Positions 16,974 through 26,701 of a stretch of 64,000 nt of DNA are shown piece by piece. How positions within the stretch are numbered: position 1 is the first letter of the stretch; each line of letters starts with the position of its first letter. A program made the translations under genes and the position numbers. Source of the DNA: Bog-473 sp963782415 (GTDB lineage Bacteria > Actinomycetota > Acidimicrobiia > Acidimicrobiales > RAAP-2); contig CAWAJT010000007.1 of assembly GCA_963782415.1 (NCBI GenBank), positions 62,001 to 126,000 on the forward strand, written 5' to 3'. Under the pieces are notes generated by a model that saw only the letters and a program-made list of their open reading frames with translations, was not told the origin of the DNA and did no database searches.

Positions 16974-18554
16974 GTGAGCGCCCAGGACGCCCGACCGACC
17001 CACTTCCGCCCCGCCACGTACGCCGCCAGTGACGCGCAGCGGCCTGCCGTGATCACCACCTCGGGTCGGGTGGTGACGTTCGCGCAGCTCGAGGAGCGTT
17101 CGAGTCGGCTGGCCCAGGCCCTTTTCGCCCACGGGCTGCGGCCCGGAGACCACGTCGTGGTCGTCCTGCCCAACGACGATCGGACCCACGAGGTGGCCTT
17201 TGCCCTGCAGCGCTCGGGTCTCTACTACACCATGGTCAACACGCATTTGGCCGCCGACGAGGCGGCGTACATCGTGGTCGACTGCGGCGCCCACACGCTC
17301 ATTACGTCGTCGGCGCTGGCGCCACTGGCCGAAGAGCTGGTCGCCCGTACACCCGGCATCGACCTGCGTCTGATGATCGGGGACAGCATCGCTCCGGGCC
17401 ACACCCCGTATGACGACTTCGTCGCCGATTCCCCGAGCGAGCCGCTGGCCGTCGAGGTCGAGGGCTCGCCGATGCTGTACTCCTCGGGTACGACCGGCCA
17501 CCCCAAGGGGATCCGCCGGCCTCTGACCGGTCTTCCCTTCGGCTCGGACGTCACGCTCTCGGGCATGCTCGGCGGCATCATGGGCTTCGTCCCAGGGGAC
17601 GTCTACCTCAGTCCGGCACCGCTCTACCATTCGGCCCCGCTGGTGTGGTCGATGACGGCCCAACGACTCGGCGGGTCCGTGGTGGTGATGGATCGCTTCG
17701 ATCCCGAAGCCTGCCTCCAGCTGATCCAAGACCACAAGGTCACGCACGCCCAGTTCGTCCCGACCATGTTCGTGCGCATGCTCAAGCTGCCCGACGACGT
17801 CCGCACCCGGTACGACCTCTCCTCCCTGCGCTCAGTTGTCCACGCGGCCGCACCCTGCGCGCCCGAGGTGAAGCGGCGCATGATCGACTGGTGGGGACCG
17901 GTGATCCATGAGTACTACTCGGGCACCGAAGGGCTGGGTATGACGTGGATCACCTCCGAGGAGGCCCTGACGCACCCAGGTTCGGTGGGCAAGGCCATCT
18001 GGGGCGAGGTCCACGTCTGCGGCGACGACGGCGAGGACGTTCCGACCGGCGACGATGGTGTCGTGTACTTCGCTGGGCGTACCGGTGCGGCGACCTTTCA
18101 GTACAACCATGACCCCGAGAAGACTCGTCAGACGTTCAACGACAAGGGCTGGTCCACCCTGTGGGACGTCGGCCACCTCGACGACGATGGGTACCTGTAC
18201 CTGACGGACCGAAAGCTCTTCATGATCGTGTCGGGCGGCGTCAACATCTATCCTCAGGAGATCGAGGACGTCCTGGTGTTGCACCCCGCGGTCGCGGACG
18301 TCGCGGTCTTCGGCGTGCCCGACCCCGAAATGGGTGAAGAGGTCAAGGCAGTCGTCCAGCCGGCGCCGGGCGCCGTCGCCGGCTCTGAGCTCGAAGCGGA
18401 GATCATCGCCTTCTGCCGGGCGAACCTGTCGCACTACAAGTGCCCGCGCTCGGTCGACTTCACGGAACTGTTACCGCGGGGCGAGAACGGGAAGCTGTAC
18501 AAGAAGGCCCTGCGAGAGGCCTACTGGGCCAGTTCGGTCCCCACCATCACCTGA
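16974..18554 (+). CDS. Acyl-CoA synthetase (AMP-dependent, FadD-type)
   Basis: A 526-residue ANL-superfamily enzyme. Motifs in order: LYSSGTTGHPKGI (P-loop, residues 169-180), PAPLYHSAP, HEYYSGTEG, GWSTLWDVGHLDDDGYLYLT with DRKLFMIVSGGVNIYPQEIE (A8 hinge), and the adenylation Lys in GENGKLYKK. It activates a carboxylic acid to acyl-AMP and then acyl-CoA, feeding beta-oxidation. GTG 16974 is preceded by TAGAAG exactly 6 nt upstream, consistent with a leaderless message. The substrate is uncertain; overall pattern is closest to mycobacterial FadD proteins for medium or unusual acids. The last 34 bases overlap the convergent MFS gene. Confidence 0.9.
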   Translation: MSAQDARPTHFRPATYAASDAQRPAVITTSGRVVTFAQLEERSSRLAQALFAHGLRPGDHVVVVLPNDDRTHEVAFALQRSGLYYTMVNTHLAADEAAYIVVDCGAHTLITSSALAPLAEELVARTPGIDLRLMIGDSIAPGHTPYDDFVADSPSEPLAVEVEGSPMLYSSGTTGHPKGIRRPLTGLPFGSDVTLSGMLGGIMGFVPGDVYLSPAPLYHSAPLVWSMTAQRLGGSVVVMDRFDPEACLQLIQDHKVTHAQFVPTMFVRMLKLPDDVRTRYDLSSLRSVVHAAAPCAPEVKRRMIDWWGPVIHEYYSGTEGLGMTWITSEEALTHPGSVGKAIWGEVHVCGDDGEDVPTGDDGVVYFAGRTGAATFQYNHDPEKTRQTFNDKGWSTLWDVGHLDDDGYLYLTDRKLFMIVSGGVNIYPQEIEDVLVLHPAVADVAVFGVPDPEMGEEVKAVVQPAPGAVAGSELEAEIIAFCRANLSHYKCPRSVDFTELLPRGENGKLYKKALREAYWASSVPTIT

Positions 18555-19885
18555 ATCTCGGGCGGCGTGCGCACGTCCGCGTACCACGCCAGCCCCAGCG
18601 CGACCGCGGCACCGAAGAGCAACACCGTGGTGATGCCGACGGCCGACACCAGCGGCCCGATGAGCAGGTTGCCGACACCGACGGTGCCACCGAAGCCCAT
18701 CATCCACAGCGCCATGACACGGCCCCGCACGTTCTCGTCGACGCGGGCCTGGAGCGCCGTGTTCAACGCCGTGATGAAGGCGAAGTAGAAGGCGCCCGTG
18801 ATCGCCACTGCGACGTCGGCGGGGACTGGGCTTCGCTGCAGCGCGAACGCGCACAACGACACTGAGTAGCCGACGAGGCAGACCCGGACCAACAAGGGTT
18901 TCGACGTCCACGCGAAAACCGTCCCGATGGAGATGGCGCCGGCCAGGGCTCCGGTGCCGAAGGAGGCGTAGAGGATGCCGTAGTCGGCGGACTTGGACAG
19001 GTTGATCCCGAGGTTGTGGGCCGCGACGACGGGCATCTGTCCAATGAACGCGAGGGCCAGGAGGGAGAAGACGAACACCGTGACCAGGCAGCGGCCCACG
19101 ACTCGGTCGTGGCGAGCCACCGTGATACCGGCGGTCAGTTGGCGCCAGCGGCTGGCGTGCGTCGGTGCCTGCTGCACGGAGGGCAAGGTCACCATCAAGA
19201 GGGCGGCGATCACGAACAGGTAGGTGGCGGCGTTGCCGGCGAAGATCCAGGCCGGTCCGACTAGCGAGTACAAGAGGCCGCCGATGATCGGTCCGATGAC
19301 CCGGGATGCGTTCATCTGGGCCGAGTTCAGCGAGATCGCACCCGGCAGGTCGTCCTTGCCGACCAGTCCGGGCAACACGGCCGAGTAGGCGGGTCCGAAC
19401 ATGGCGCTGCCCACGCCCACACCCAGCACCATGACGACGAGCAGGACGTGGGAGGGGTGCGGGGAGGCCGCGACGAGGGCCACCCCGAGCGAGAAGACGA
19501 GTTGTTCGACGGAAAGGATGATCAGGAAGCGCTTGCGGTCGATTTTGTCGGCCAGCAGCCCGCCGACCATGGGCAGGACGAGGGTCGGCCCCAGCTGGGC
19601 GAAGATGATGACGCCGACGAACGTCGCCGAGTGCGTGAGGTCGTAGGCGTATGCGCCGAGGACCACGTTCTGCATCCAGGTGCCGATGTTCGACGCGAAG
19701 GCACCGAGGAAGACGATGCGGAACGTCCGGTGCGACAGGGCCGCCCGGGCGGTGCCCCGCCGGGCCGGGACGGGGCTGTCCCCGTCGACGACGGCATCTT
19801 CGATCTCCTCGAGTGAGATGGCACCGTCGTCCCCCGTCGATGGGTTTTGTCCCGACGGGGGACGACGGTCGGGGGCGGACGGCAC
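18521..19885 (-). CDS. MFS transporter, EntS/MFS_3 type
   Basis: A 454-residue, 12-TM major facilitator. GTG 19885 is chosen because TACGAT lies exactly 6 nt upstream, the leaderless pattern repeated in this window. An acidic cytoplasmic tail (about 45 residues) precedes TFRIVFLGAFASNIGTWMQN. The first-loop motif LADKIDRKRFLIIL and the segment SAMFGPAYSAVLPGLVGKDD mark the multidrug/siderophore exporter type. Its 3' end overlaps the acyl-CoA synthetase by 34 bp tail-to-tail, so the transcripts would be antisense there. Exported compound unknown. Confidence 0.88.
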   Translation of the reverse strand: MPSAPDRRPPSGQNPSTGDDGAISLEEIEDAVVDGDSPVPARRGTARAALSHRTFRIVFLGAFASNIGTWMQNVVLGAYAYDLTHSATFVGVIIFAQLGPTLVLPMVGGLLADKIDRKRFLIILSVEQLVFSLGVALVAASPHPSHVLLVVMVLGVGVGSAMFGPAYSAVLPGLVGKDDLPGAISLNSAQMNASRVIGPIIGGLLYSLVGPAWIFAGNAATYLFVIAALLMVTLPSVQQAPTHASRWRQLTAGITVARHDRVVGRCLVTVFVFSLLALAFIGQMPVVAAHNLGINLSKSADYGILYASFGTGALAGAISIGTVFAWTSKPLLVRVCLVGYSVSLCAFALQRSPVPADVAVAITGAFYFAFITALNTALQARVDENVRGRVMALWMMGFGGTVGVGNLLIGPLVSAVGITTVLLFGAAVALGLAWYADVRTPPEIQVMVGTELAQ

Positions 19886-20103
19886 ACGCCCATCGTACGG
19901 GAGGCCCGCAAATCCACGTCTTGGTCAGGGACCGGCGGGGAGCAGAGGCGCCCGCAGGGGGGGGTAGGGAGGCGGAGGCAGGCGCAACGGCACGGTCAGC
20001 GCCGGCGTCGTGCGGAGGGGGGTTGCACCTGGTTGATGCGGCCGATCATGGCGGGACGCGGGCCGGATGGGGCACGAGGCGGGTGTCGGGTTCTCCGCAG
20101 TGC

Positions 20104-21624
20104 CTATTCGACGGCGGACAACCGGGCGTTCGACAGTCTTCCGTTCGCCCGCAACGCGGAGATGACACCAGCTGCTGCAGCGATCGCTGCCAGCACGTAG
20201 GCCGTCACGGTGAACGCGTGCTGCGCACCCGCCGGGGCCGCAGCGCCACTGTGGTCGCCTCCTGCCACCACGAAGACCGTGCCCGTCACCGCCAGACCCA
20301 ACGCCGTCCCCGTGCCGCGGGACATGTTCAGTACTCCGGAAGCCATTCCTGCCTGCTGCTCAGGGGCGGAGCCCATGATGGAGGCGTTGTTCGGTGAGGT
20401 GAACAGGCCCATACCCACTCCGATCACGGCTAACAGCACGAGCAACCAGATCGTCGACGGACGTGCGGCGCCCAGCAGCACCAAGCCCAGCGTCACCAAT
20501 GTCATCCCGCTCACCGTCAACGGTCGGGCCCCGACGTGGTCGGCCAGACGTCCCGCAAACGGGGCGACGATCCCGAAGGCGAGCGGCATCGCCATCAGCT
20601 CCAGGCCCGAACGGGCTGATCCGAGACCAAGGCCTCGCTCCAGATAGAAGGGGATCAGCAACAAGACGCCGAACATGACGAGATATGACCCGACCCCCGA
20701 GACGATCCCCGTCGAGAAGCGACCATTGCGGAACAGCCCGAGATCGAGCATGGGGTCTGTGTCGCGACCCTCATGCACAATGAACAACACGATCAGCACC
20801 GCCGCAACGACGAACAGGAGGACGATGAACCCCGAGGTCCAACCGAGTTCAGCTCCGAAGGAGATGGCGGATACCAGTGCGACGACGGCCGGAAAGAAGA
20901 TCCCGAGCCCGGTCCAGTCGAAGCGGACCCGAGCCATGAGGTTGCGACTGCGGGGCACCAACAGGATCGCCGCCAGGGCGCCGAACAGTCCGAAGGGGAT
21001 GTTGACGAAGAAGATGAGGCGCCAGCCTCCCGCGGCCAGCAACAGACCTCCGATGGTCGGGCCGAGAGCAAGCCCGAGCGCCTGGGCCGTGCCCTGCAGC
21101 CCGATGGCGCGTCCGAGCGCGCGACCGGGCACGACCAACACGATGATGGCCAGGCTGTTCGCCTGCAGCATCGCTGCACCGACGGCTTGCAGCGCCCGAA
21201 AGCCACAGAGCGATGCGAGGTTGGGTGCGAGTCCGCACAACACCGAGGCCAGGGTGAAGATGAGGAAGCCGTAGACGTACAGCAGCTTGCGTCCCCACAT
21301 GTCGGCGAAACGTCCCACCGCGATGACGGTCGCCACCAGGACGAGCAGATACGACAGCCCGACCCACGTGACTGCACCGACGGAGACGCCGAAAGTGCGC
21401 TGCAGGGTCGGCAAGGCGACGGTGACGATGGACGCATCGAGCTGGCCCATGAACGCACCGACGCAGACGGCGGCGACGGCATACCAGTGGGCATTGCTGC
21501 GCTCACGGATGATCCCGGGTCGCCGCGGCTCGACCAGCAGCCTGTCCCAGGTCCACGTCCACGTCCACGCACGAGCGCCATCGTCATCGCCGCCGCCTGT
21601 GTCGGCATCCCTCCCGACGCTCAC
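20104..21624 (-). CDS. DHA2-family (EmrB/QacA) MFS drug exporter
   Basis: GTG 21624 overlaps the TGA of the GH3 gene as GTGA and is taken as the start; the product has 506 residues. TM1 carries MGQLDASIVTVALPTLQ, with motif A-like VGRFADMWGRKLLYVYG and motif C-like LALGPTIGGLLLAAGGW, typical of 14-TM proton antiporters. The N-terminal tail contains WTWTWTWDR, encoded by a GTCCAC hexanucleotide repeat. Coupling to a glucosidase gene is unusual; it could export a compound released by that enzyme, but this is inference. The 218-nt gap downstream (19886-20103) holds only the promoter of the next gene. Confidence 0.88.
   Translation of the reverse strand: MSVGRDADTGGGDDDGARAWTWTWTWDRLLVEPRRPGIIRERSNAHWYAVAAVCVGAFMGQLDASIVTVALPTLQRTFGVSVGAVTWVGLSYLLVLVATVIAVGRFADMWGRKLLYVYGFLIFTLASVLCGLAPNLASLCGFRALQAVGAAMLQANSLAIIVLVVPGRALGRAIGLQGTAQALGLALGPTIGGLLLAAGGWRLIFFVNIPFGLFGALAAILLVPRSRNLMARVRFDWTGLGIFFPAVVALVSAISFGAELGWTSGFIVLLFVVAAVLIVLFIVHEGRDTDPMLDLGLFRNGRFSTGIVSGVGSYLVMFGVLLLIPFYLERGLGLGSARSGLELMAMPLAFGIVAPFAGRLADHVGARPLTVSGMTLVTLGLVLLGAARPSTIWLLVLLAVIGVGMGLFTSPNNASIMGSAPEQQAGMASGVLNMSRGTGTALGLAVTGTVFVVAGGDHSGAAAPAGAQHAFTVTAYVLAAIAAAAGVISALRANGRLSNARLSAVE
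21551..21568. repeat. GTCCAC hexanucleotide tandem repeat
   Basis: Three perfect GTCCAC units encode, on the minus strand, the Trp-Thr run near the N-terminus of the DHA2 exporter. The repeat is in frame, so copy-number change would alter length but not reading frame. Confidence 0.8.
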
Positions 21625-24100
21625 GATTCCGCCAGGCCCCCCACCGTCACGAACGCACTTGCCCGAATGTCGCGCGACGACGACCCGACCAGTACCTCGT
21701 AGCGGCCCGGGTCGGTCCGCCATCCATGGGTCTCGACGTCCCAGTAGCGGAAGGCGGCGGGGCCGAGTGCCACCCGTACCGTCGCCCCACCGCCCGGATC
21801 GATCGCCGCCTTGGCGAACCCCGCCAGCACCCGATCCGGCCGGCGGACCAGCGACTCGGGCGCGCGCACGTAGACCTGCACGACCTCGGTGCCGCGGCGG
21901 ACGCCCCGGTTCGACAGGGTCACCTCGACCCCCGACCCGTCCTCGTCCACCGCGACCTCGTCGAAGACGATGTCGCCGTAGGACAAACCGAACCCGAACG
22001 GGAACGCCGGAGCCAACCGCGTGGTCTCGTAGAAGCGGTAGCCGACGAGGACGCCCTCCCCGTAGACGACCTTGCCCTCGACGCCCGGATACCGGTCGCC
22101 TTCCACACCGAGTCCCGCCGGACCGTCCTCGACCCGGGCCGGGAACGTCACGGGCAGGCGTCCCGACGGCTCCGACGCACCCACGATCATGTCCGCCAGC
22201 GCGTCGGCCCCTTCCTCACCCGGGTACCACGTCATGAGGACGGCCCCGGCGTCCGACGCCCACGGCATGTCGACCGGGGAGCCCGCGTTGACGACCACCA
22301 CGGTGCGGGGGTTGACCTCGAGCACCGCTTCGACGAGTTCCCGCTGCCGGCCGGGCAGCGACAGATCGGGTCGGTCGTGCCCCTCGGATTCCCACTGGCC
22401 GTTGGAGCCCACGACGACCACGGCGACGTCGGCCTCGGCGGCGGAGGCCACCGCGCGCTCGAATTCGTCGCCCGTATCCGGCGGGGCTGCCCCGATCCGC
22501 GCCCCCATGATCGGCGAGGACTCCGACCGCGGCCACACGTCCACCTCGAGGTCGTACGTACGCCCGGCGGCAAGATCGAGCGTGACCTCGACCGGCGCGC
22601 TGCCGGCGCCGTAGAAGCCCGATCCCCTCGTGGGTTCGGTGTTGTCGACGACGACCTCACCGTTGAGGCGCAGGACGGCGCGCCCGGCGCTCTCGAGGCC
22701 GAGCCGCCAGGCGCCGGCCACGTCCGGCGTGAAGGTGGCGGACAGCCGGACCGAGTACGCCCCGATGGTGAGGTCGGCTCGGGGTGATCCGATCCAGATG
22801 ACCCGCGCGGTGTGCGCCTCGTCCGTCGCGACGGGAGCGCCGGTGCGGTCCGCGTTGTCGAAGTACGCGACCCCGACGGTCTCGTCCGACAGGAACCGCA
22901 GGTCGATGGAGGGGAGCCCGCGATCGATGCGACACCCGACCTCGGAAGTGACGACGGCATCGGGTAACCGCTCCGCCAGCGCGTCGGCCACGCGCCGGCG
23001 CCGGTGCGGCGTGACCTCGGAGCTGCCGCCGCCCATGGCGAGGGCAGCCGCGTTGGGGCCGATGACCGCCACCCGGGACACGTCCGAGGTGGCCGGACTG
23101 AGCGGCAGCAACCCGTCGTTGACGAGGAGGACCGTGCCCTCCGCAGCCACCTCACGGGCGACGGCCCGCCGTCCCGGGTCGTCATCTTGCTGCTCAACAT
23201 GGTCGACAGTCCCCCGCCGCCGCCGCCGCCGCCGCCGAGGAGCCCTACCCGTCCCATGAGACGCAGCACGTTGCGCACCTGGCCATCGACGACCGACTCG
23301 TCGACGTCACCGGCGCGCACGGCGGCCGCCAGGGTCGGCCCGAGCCAGGCGGAGGGCCCCGGCATCTCGAGGTCGAGCCCGGCCAGCGCGGCGGGCACGG
23401 TCGAGTGCGTGCCGAACCAGTCGGACATGACGAGCCCGTCGAAGCCCCACTCTCGCCGCAGCACGCCGCCGATCAGGTCCGGCTGCTCACCGCAGTAGAT
23501 GCCGTTGACCTTGTTGTAGGCGGTCATCACGGACCAGACGCTGGCCTCCTGTACCGCGTGCTCGAAGGCGACGAGGTGGATCTCCCGGAGCGCCCGCTCA
23601 TCGACCTCGGCGCTGATCGTCATCCGCTCATGCTCCTGGTCGTTGCAGGCGAAGTGCTTGATACAGCAGGCGACACCTCCGGCCTGCACCCCCTCCACGT
23701 AGGCGCCGGCGATGCGGGCAGTCAATAACGGGTCCTCGGAGAAGGACTCGAACGTGCGGCCGGCCAGGGGCGTGCGCACGATGCACACCGTCGGGCCGAG
23801 GAGCACGTGGACGTTCTTGGATCGAGCCTCTGCTGCCAACACGTCGCCCAACCGCCGCACGAGATCGGGGTTCCACGTCGAGCCCACCGACATGCCGCAC
23901 GGGATGGACAGCGAGCGCCGACCGATGAGGCTGTCGCCCCGGACGCCGGAGGGTCCGTCGGACACCTTGAGTGAGGGGATACCGAGCCGCTCGACCGGCG
24001 GCAGGTACCACATGTTGGCGCCGGCGGTGAGGGACGCCTTCTCGTCGAGCGTCATCGCACCGACGAGGCGCTCGATGTCGACCGATGCCGATGTCGTCAT
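21621..24100 (-). pseudogene. GH3 beta-glucosidase with PA14 and FnIII-like domains, frameshift after a glycine tract
   Basis: ATG 24100 is preceded by GGGAGAATGTC, a good ribosome binding site. The GH3 barrel shows KVSDGPSGVRG, KHFACNDQEHER (residues 148-159) and the nucleophile Asp227 in GLVMSDWFGT. After RVGLL a run of seven GGC codons plus GGGGG is followed by a change of frame (between 23163 and 23215); the second frame supplies AVAREVAAEGTVLLVNDG, a PA14-type insert (FTPDVAGAWRLGLESAGRAV), the C-terminal GH3 domain with VVVVGSNGQWESEGHDR, and an FnIII-like tail. Restored length is about 826 residues. There is no signal peptide, so it acts on imported or internal glycosides. The frameshift sits by a slippage-prone tract. 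Confidence 0.85.
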
Positions 24101-24125
24101 GACATTCTCCCGTTCTCGTGTGCCG

Positions 24126-25958
24126 TCACCATGTGTCGACGAAAGGCCGACGGCCGCCGACATCCCCATCGCGTCCCGCCGCGCCGAGCGCATGCACGAA
24201 GCGGCGCCTCGTCACAGCCGGATCGATCACGTCGTCGATCTCGAAATGCTCGGCCACGTGCACCGCCTTGCCGTGCTCATAGGCCCGGGCGACCATGGTG
24301 TCGAAGGCAGCCGCCCGCTCGTCGGGATCGTCGATGCGCTCGAGCTCGCGGCGGAACCCCAATCGCACGGCGCCCTCCAATCCCATGCCACCCAGCTCCC
24401 CGGTGGGCCACGCCACCGTGAAGATGGGCCGTCGGAAGCTGCCGCCCGCCATGGCCTGGGCCCCGAGCCCGTAGGCCTTGCGCGTGATGACGCAGGCGAT
24501 GGGCACGGTGAGCGACGATCCGACGACGAACATACGGCTGACGTGGCGCACGAGGGCCGTCTCCTCCGCCTCGGGTCCGACCATGAAGCCGGGTGTGTCG
24601 CACAGCGAGAGCACGGGCAGCCCGAACGCCTCGCACAACTGCAAGAACCGCGCCGCCTTGTCGGCGTTGTCGGCGTCGATGGCCCCCGCCCCGTGCAGCG
24701 GGTTGTTGGCAATGACGCCGATCGCCCGTCCTTCCATCCGGGCCAGTGCGGTCACCAGCCCCGGGGCGAACGACGGCCGCAGCTCTAGGACCGACCCCAC
24801 GTCGGCCAGCAGCTCGAGCACCCGGCGGATGTCGTAGACGCGTCGCCGGTCCGGCGGCACGACATCTCGGAGCAGCTCCTGGTCCGGCGCCTGCCACTCC
24901 GGCACGTCACCTTGGAAGTACGACAGGTAATGGCGGGCCACCTCGACGGCCTCGCGCTCGTCGGCGCAGAGGACATCGACGACGCCGTTCGGCACCTGCA
25001 CCGACACCGGCCCGATGTCGTCGGGGCGGAACACGCCCAGCCCCCCACCCTCGATCATGGCCGGACCTCCCATGCCGATAGTGGCGTCGGGCGTGGCGAT
25101 GATGACGTGGCAGCATCCCAGCAGCGCAGCGTTCCCCGCGAAACAGCGTCCGGACACGATGCCGACGAGTGGCACCTTGCCGCTCAGCGCGCCGAAACGG
25201 GCGAAGGCCTCGGTGTCGAGGCCGGTGACGACCGCCATGTCGGTGTCGCCCGGCCGCCCGCCGCCGCCCTCGGCGAAGAGCACGACGGGGAGGCCCAACC
25301 GCTCGACGAGTTCGAACAGTCGGTCCTTCTTGCGGTGGTTCATCTGGCCCTGGGTGCCGGCGAGGACGGAATAGTCGTACGACAGGACGGCGCAGCGAGA
25401 CCGTTCCCTACCGAAGAGGTCGCCGTTGACGCGTCCGAGCCCTGCCACGAGACCGTCGGCCGGGGTGTTGGCAAGGAGGTCCTCTTTGCTCCGGCGCGCC
25501 CGTTGGGCTGCGATGACGAGGGCGCCGTACTCCTCGAAGGAACCGGGGTCGCACAGGTCCTCGATGTTCTCGCGGGCCGTACGCCGCCCGCCCGTGTGCC
25601 GGCGCTCGGTGGCGGCCGGGCGACCCTCGTCGAGCGTGGCGGCCACGCGACGACGCAGCTCGTCGAGCTCGGGGCGCACGACGGGCGCGTCCGCACCGGC
25701 GTGACCCGTGTCCGGCTCCAACCCCGACCTCGTTCCCACCGCATCCTCCTCGATGCGCAGGAGCACATCCCCCGACTGCACGGCGTCGCCGACGGCCACC
25801 GTGACGTCTCGCACGGTCCCCGGCGCGTTCGCTTCGACGGGGTGTTCCATCTTCATGGACTCGAGCAGCAGCAAAAGGGCTCCGGCGAGGACCCGGTCGC
25901 CGGGCGCGACCTCGACGCGGACCACGGTGCCGGCGAAGGGCACCGTGAGCTCGGTCAG
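24126..25958 (-). CDS. Biotinyl (BCCP)-carboxyltransferase fusion protein, acyl-CoA carboxylase type
   Basis: A 610-residue protein. Residues 1-75 form a biotinyl domain with the biotinylation Lys36 in LLLESMKMEHPVEA. The remainder is a carboxyltransferase of the AccD/PccB type: VLSYDYSVLAGTQGQMNHRK, FAEGGGGRPGDT, GCCHVIIATPDATIGMGGPA, CDTPGFMVGPEAEE and GLGAQAMAGGSF. It would move the carboxyl group from biotin to an acyl-CoA. No biotin carboxylase gene lies in the window, so that subunit must be encoded elsewhere. The start is taken as CTG 25958, overlapping the nitroreductase TGA as CTGA, because the biotinyl fold begins at once; GTG 25943 is the alternative. The acyl-CoA substrate is unknown. 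Confidence 0.85.
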   Translation of the reverse strand: MTELTVPFAGTVVRVEVAPGDRVLAGALLLLLESMKMEHPVEANAPGTVRDVTVAVGDAVQSGDVLLRIEEDAVGTRSGLEPDTGHAGADAPVVRPELDELRRRVAATLDEGRPAATERRHTGGRRTARENIEDLCDPGSFEEYGALVIAAQRARRSKEDLLANTPADGLVAGLGRVNGDLFGRERSRCAVLSYDYSVLAGTQGQMNHRKKDRLFELVERLGLPVVLFAEGGGGRPGDTDMAVVTGLDTEAFARFGALSGKVPLVGIVSGRCFAGNAALLGCCHVIIATPDATIGMGGPAMIEGGGLGVFRPDDIGPVSVQVPNGVVDVLCADEREAVEVARHYLSYFQGDVPEWQAPDQELLRDVVPPDRRRVYDIRRVLELLADVGSVLELRPSFAPGLVTALARMEGRAIGVIANNPLHGAGAIDADNADKAARFLQLCEAFGLPVLSLCDTPGFMVGPEAEETALVRHVSRMFVVGSSLTVPIACVITRKAYGLGAQAMAGGSFRRPIFTVAWPTGELGGMGLEGAVRLGFRRELERIDDPDERAAAFDTMVARAYEHGKAVHVAEHFEIDDVIDPAVTRRRFVHALGAAGRDGDVGGRRPFVDTW

Positions 25959-26614
25959 CCCTCCCACAGGGGAGTGGGCACCTCGAAGCCGACCGCGGTG
26001 CCCCAGGTGTTGCGGTAGGAGACCTCGTGGACCGGGCGGCGTTGGGCGATGCCCCAGGTCCCGGTCGGATAGCCGAAGCTCACCGTGCCCGAGAGGATCC
26101 AGCCCTGGTCGTCGGGCACGCCGAGGATCTCGTAGGTCTCGGTCGGATGGAAGAACTGCAGCAGCGCGGTCAGGCAGCTCCCGACCCCTTCGGCGCGGGC
26201 GGCGAGCATGGCATTCCACACCGCAGGGTAGATGGACCCGCCCGTGGGGTCGTACTGGCTGAAGGGGAACAGATAGAGAGGCACGGTCTCGAAGTTGTCC
26301 GCCAGCCACTGGGCCGAACGCTGCACCTTGAACATCTGCACGGACTCGGGCGCATCGGGGGCGGCATGGGCGGCCGCCAGCTGGTCCTTGTAGACCGTCT
26401 TCCACAGCTCGCCCATGGCGTGCTGGTACAGCGGCGCCAGCGCCGCCTTCTTCTCCGGGTCATCGACCCAGAGAAACCGCCAGTTCTGCTGGTTGCCGCC
26501 GGACGGGGCGCGGATGGCGGCATCGAGGATCCGCGCCTGGACGTCGAGGGGGACTGGGTCCGGTCGGACCCGGCGCATGGCGCGGGTGGTGTACAGCGCT
26601 TCGTGCAGATCCAT
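25955..26614 (-). CDS. Nitroreductase-family flavoprotein
   Basis: A 219-residue protein from ATG 26614, chosen over an upstream start because TAAGGT (26622-26627) lies 7 nt before it, giving a leaderless message, and the family's first helix begins here. FMN-binding features are YTTRAMRRVRPDPVP at the N-terminus, APSGGNQQNWRFLWV near residue 40 and VPDDQGWILSGTVSFGYP near 170. The enzyme is expected to use FMN and NAD(P)H to reduce an electrophile. It is followed directly by the carboxyltransferase (4-nt overlap), so the two form an operon, although no shared pathway is obvious. Confidence 0.87.
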   Translation of the reverse strand: MDLHEALYTTRAMRRVRPDPVPLDVQARILDAAIRAPSGGNQQNWRFLWVDDPEKKAALAPLYQHAMGELWKTVYKDQLAAAHAAPDAPESVQMFKVQRSAQWLADNFETVPLYLFPFSQYDPTGGSIYPAVWNAMLAARAEGVGSCLTALLQFFHPTETYEILGVPDDQGWILSGTVSFGYPTGTWGIAQRRPVHEVSYRNTWGTAVGFEVPTPLWEG

Positions 26615-26701
26615 GGCGGCGACCTTACGTCGCCGGGACGCGGCCGCGAGAGGGCGCTCGGCCATGGACGCGAGTTGATTGAGAGGATTCGTCGGGTCGG
26701 T

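Noticed and set aside
16074..17747. Long minus-strand open frame spanning the GT8-like gene and acyl-CoA synthetase
   Set aside because: Covers two real genes in other frames; no recognisable domain.
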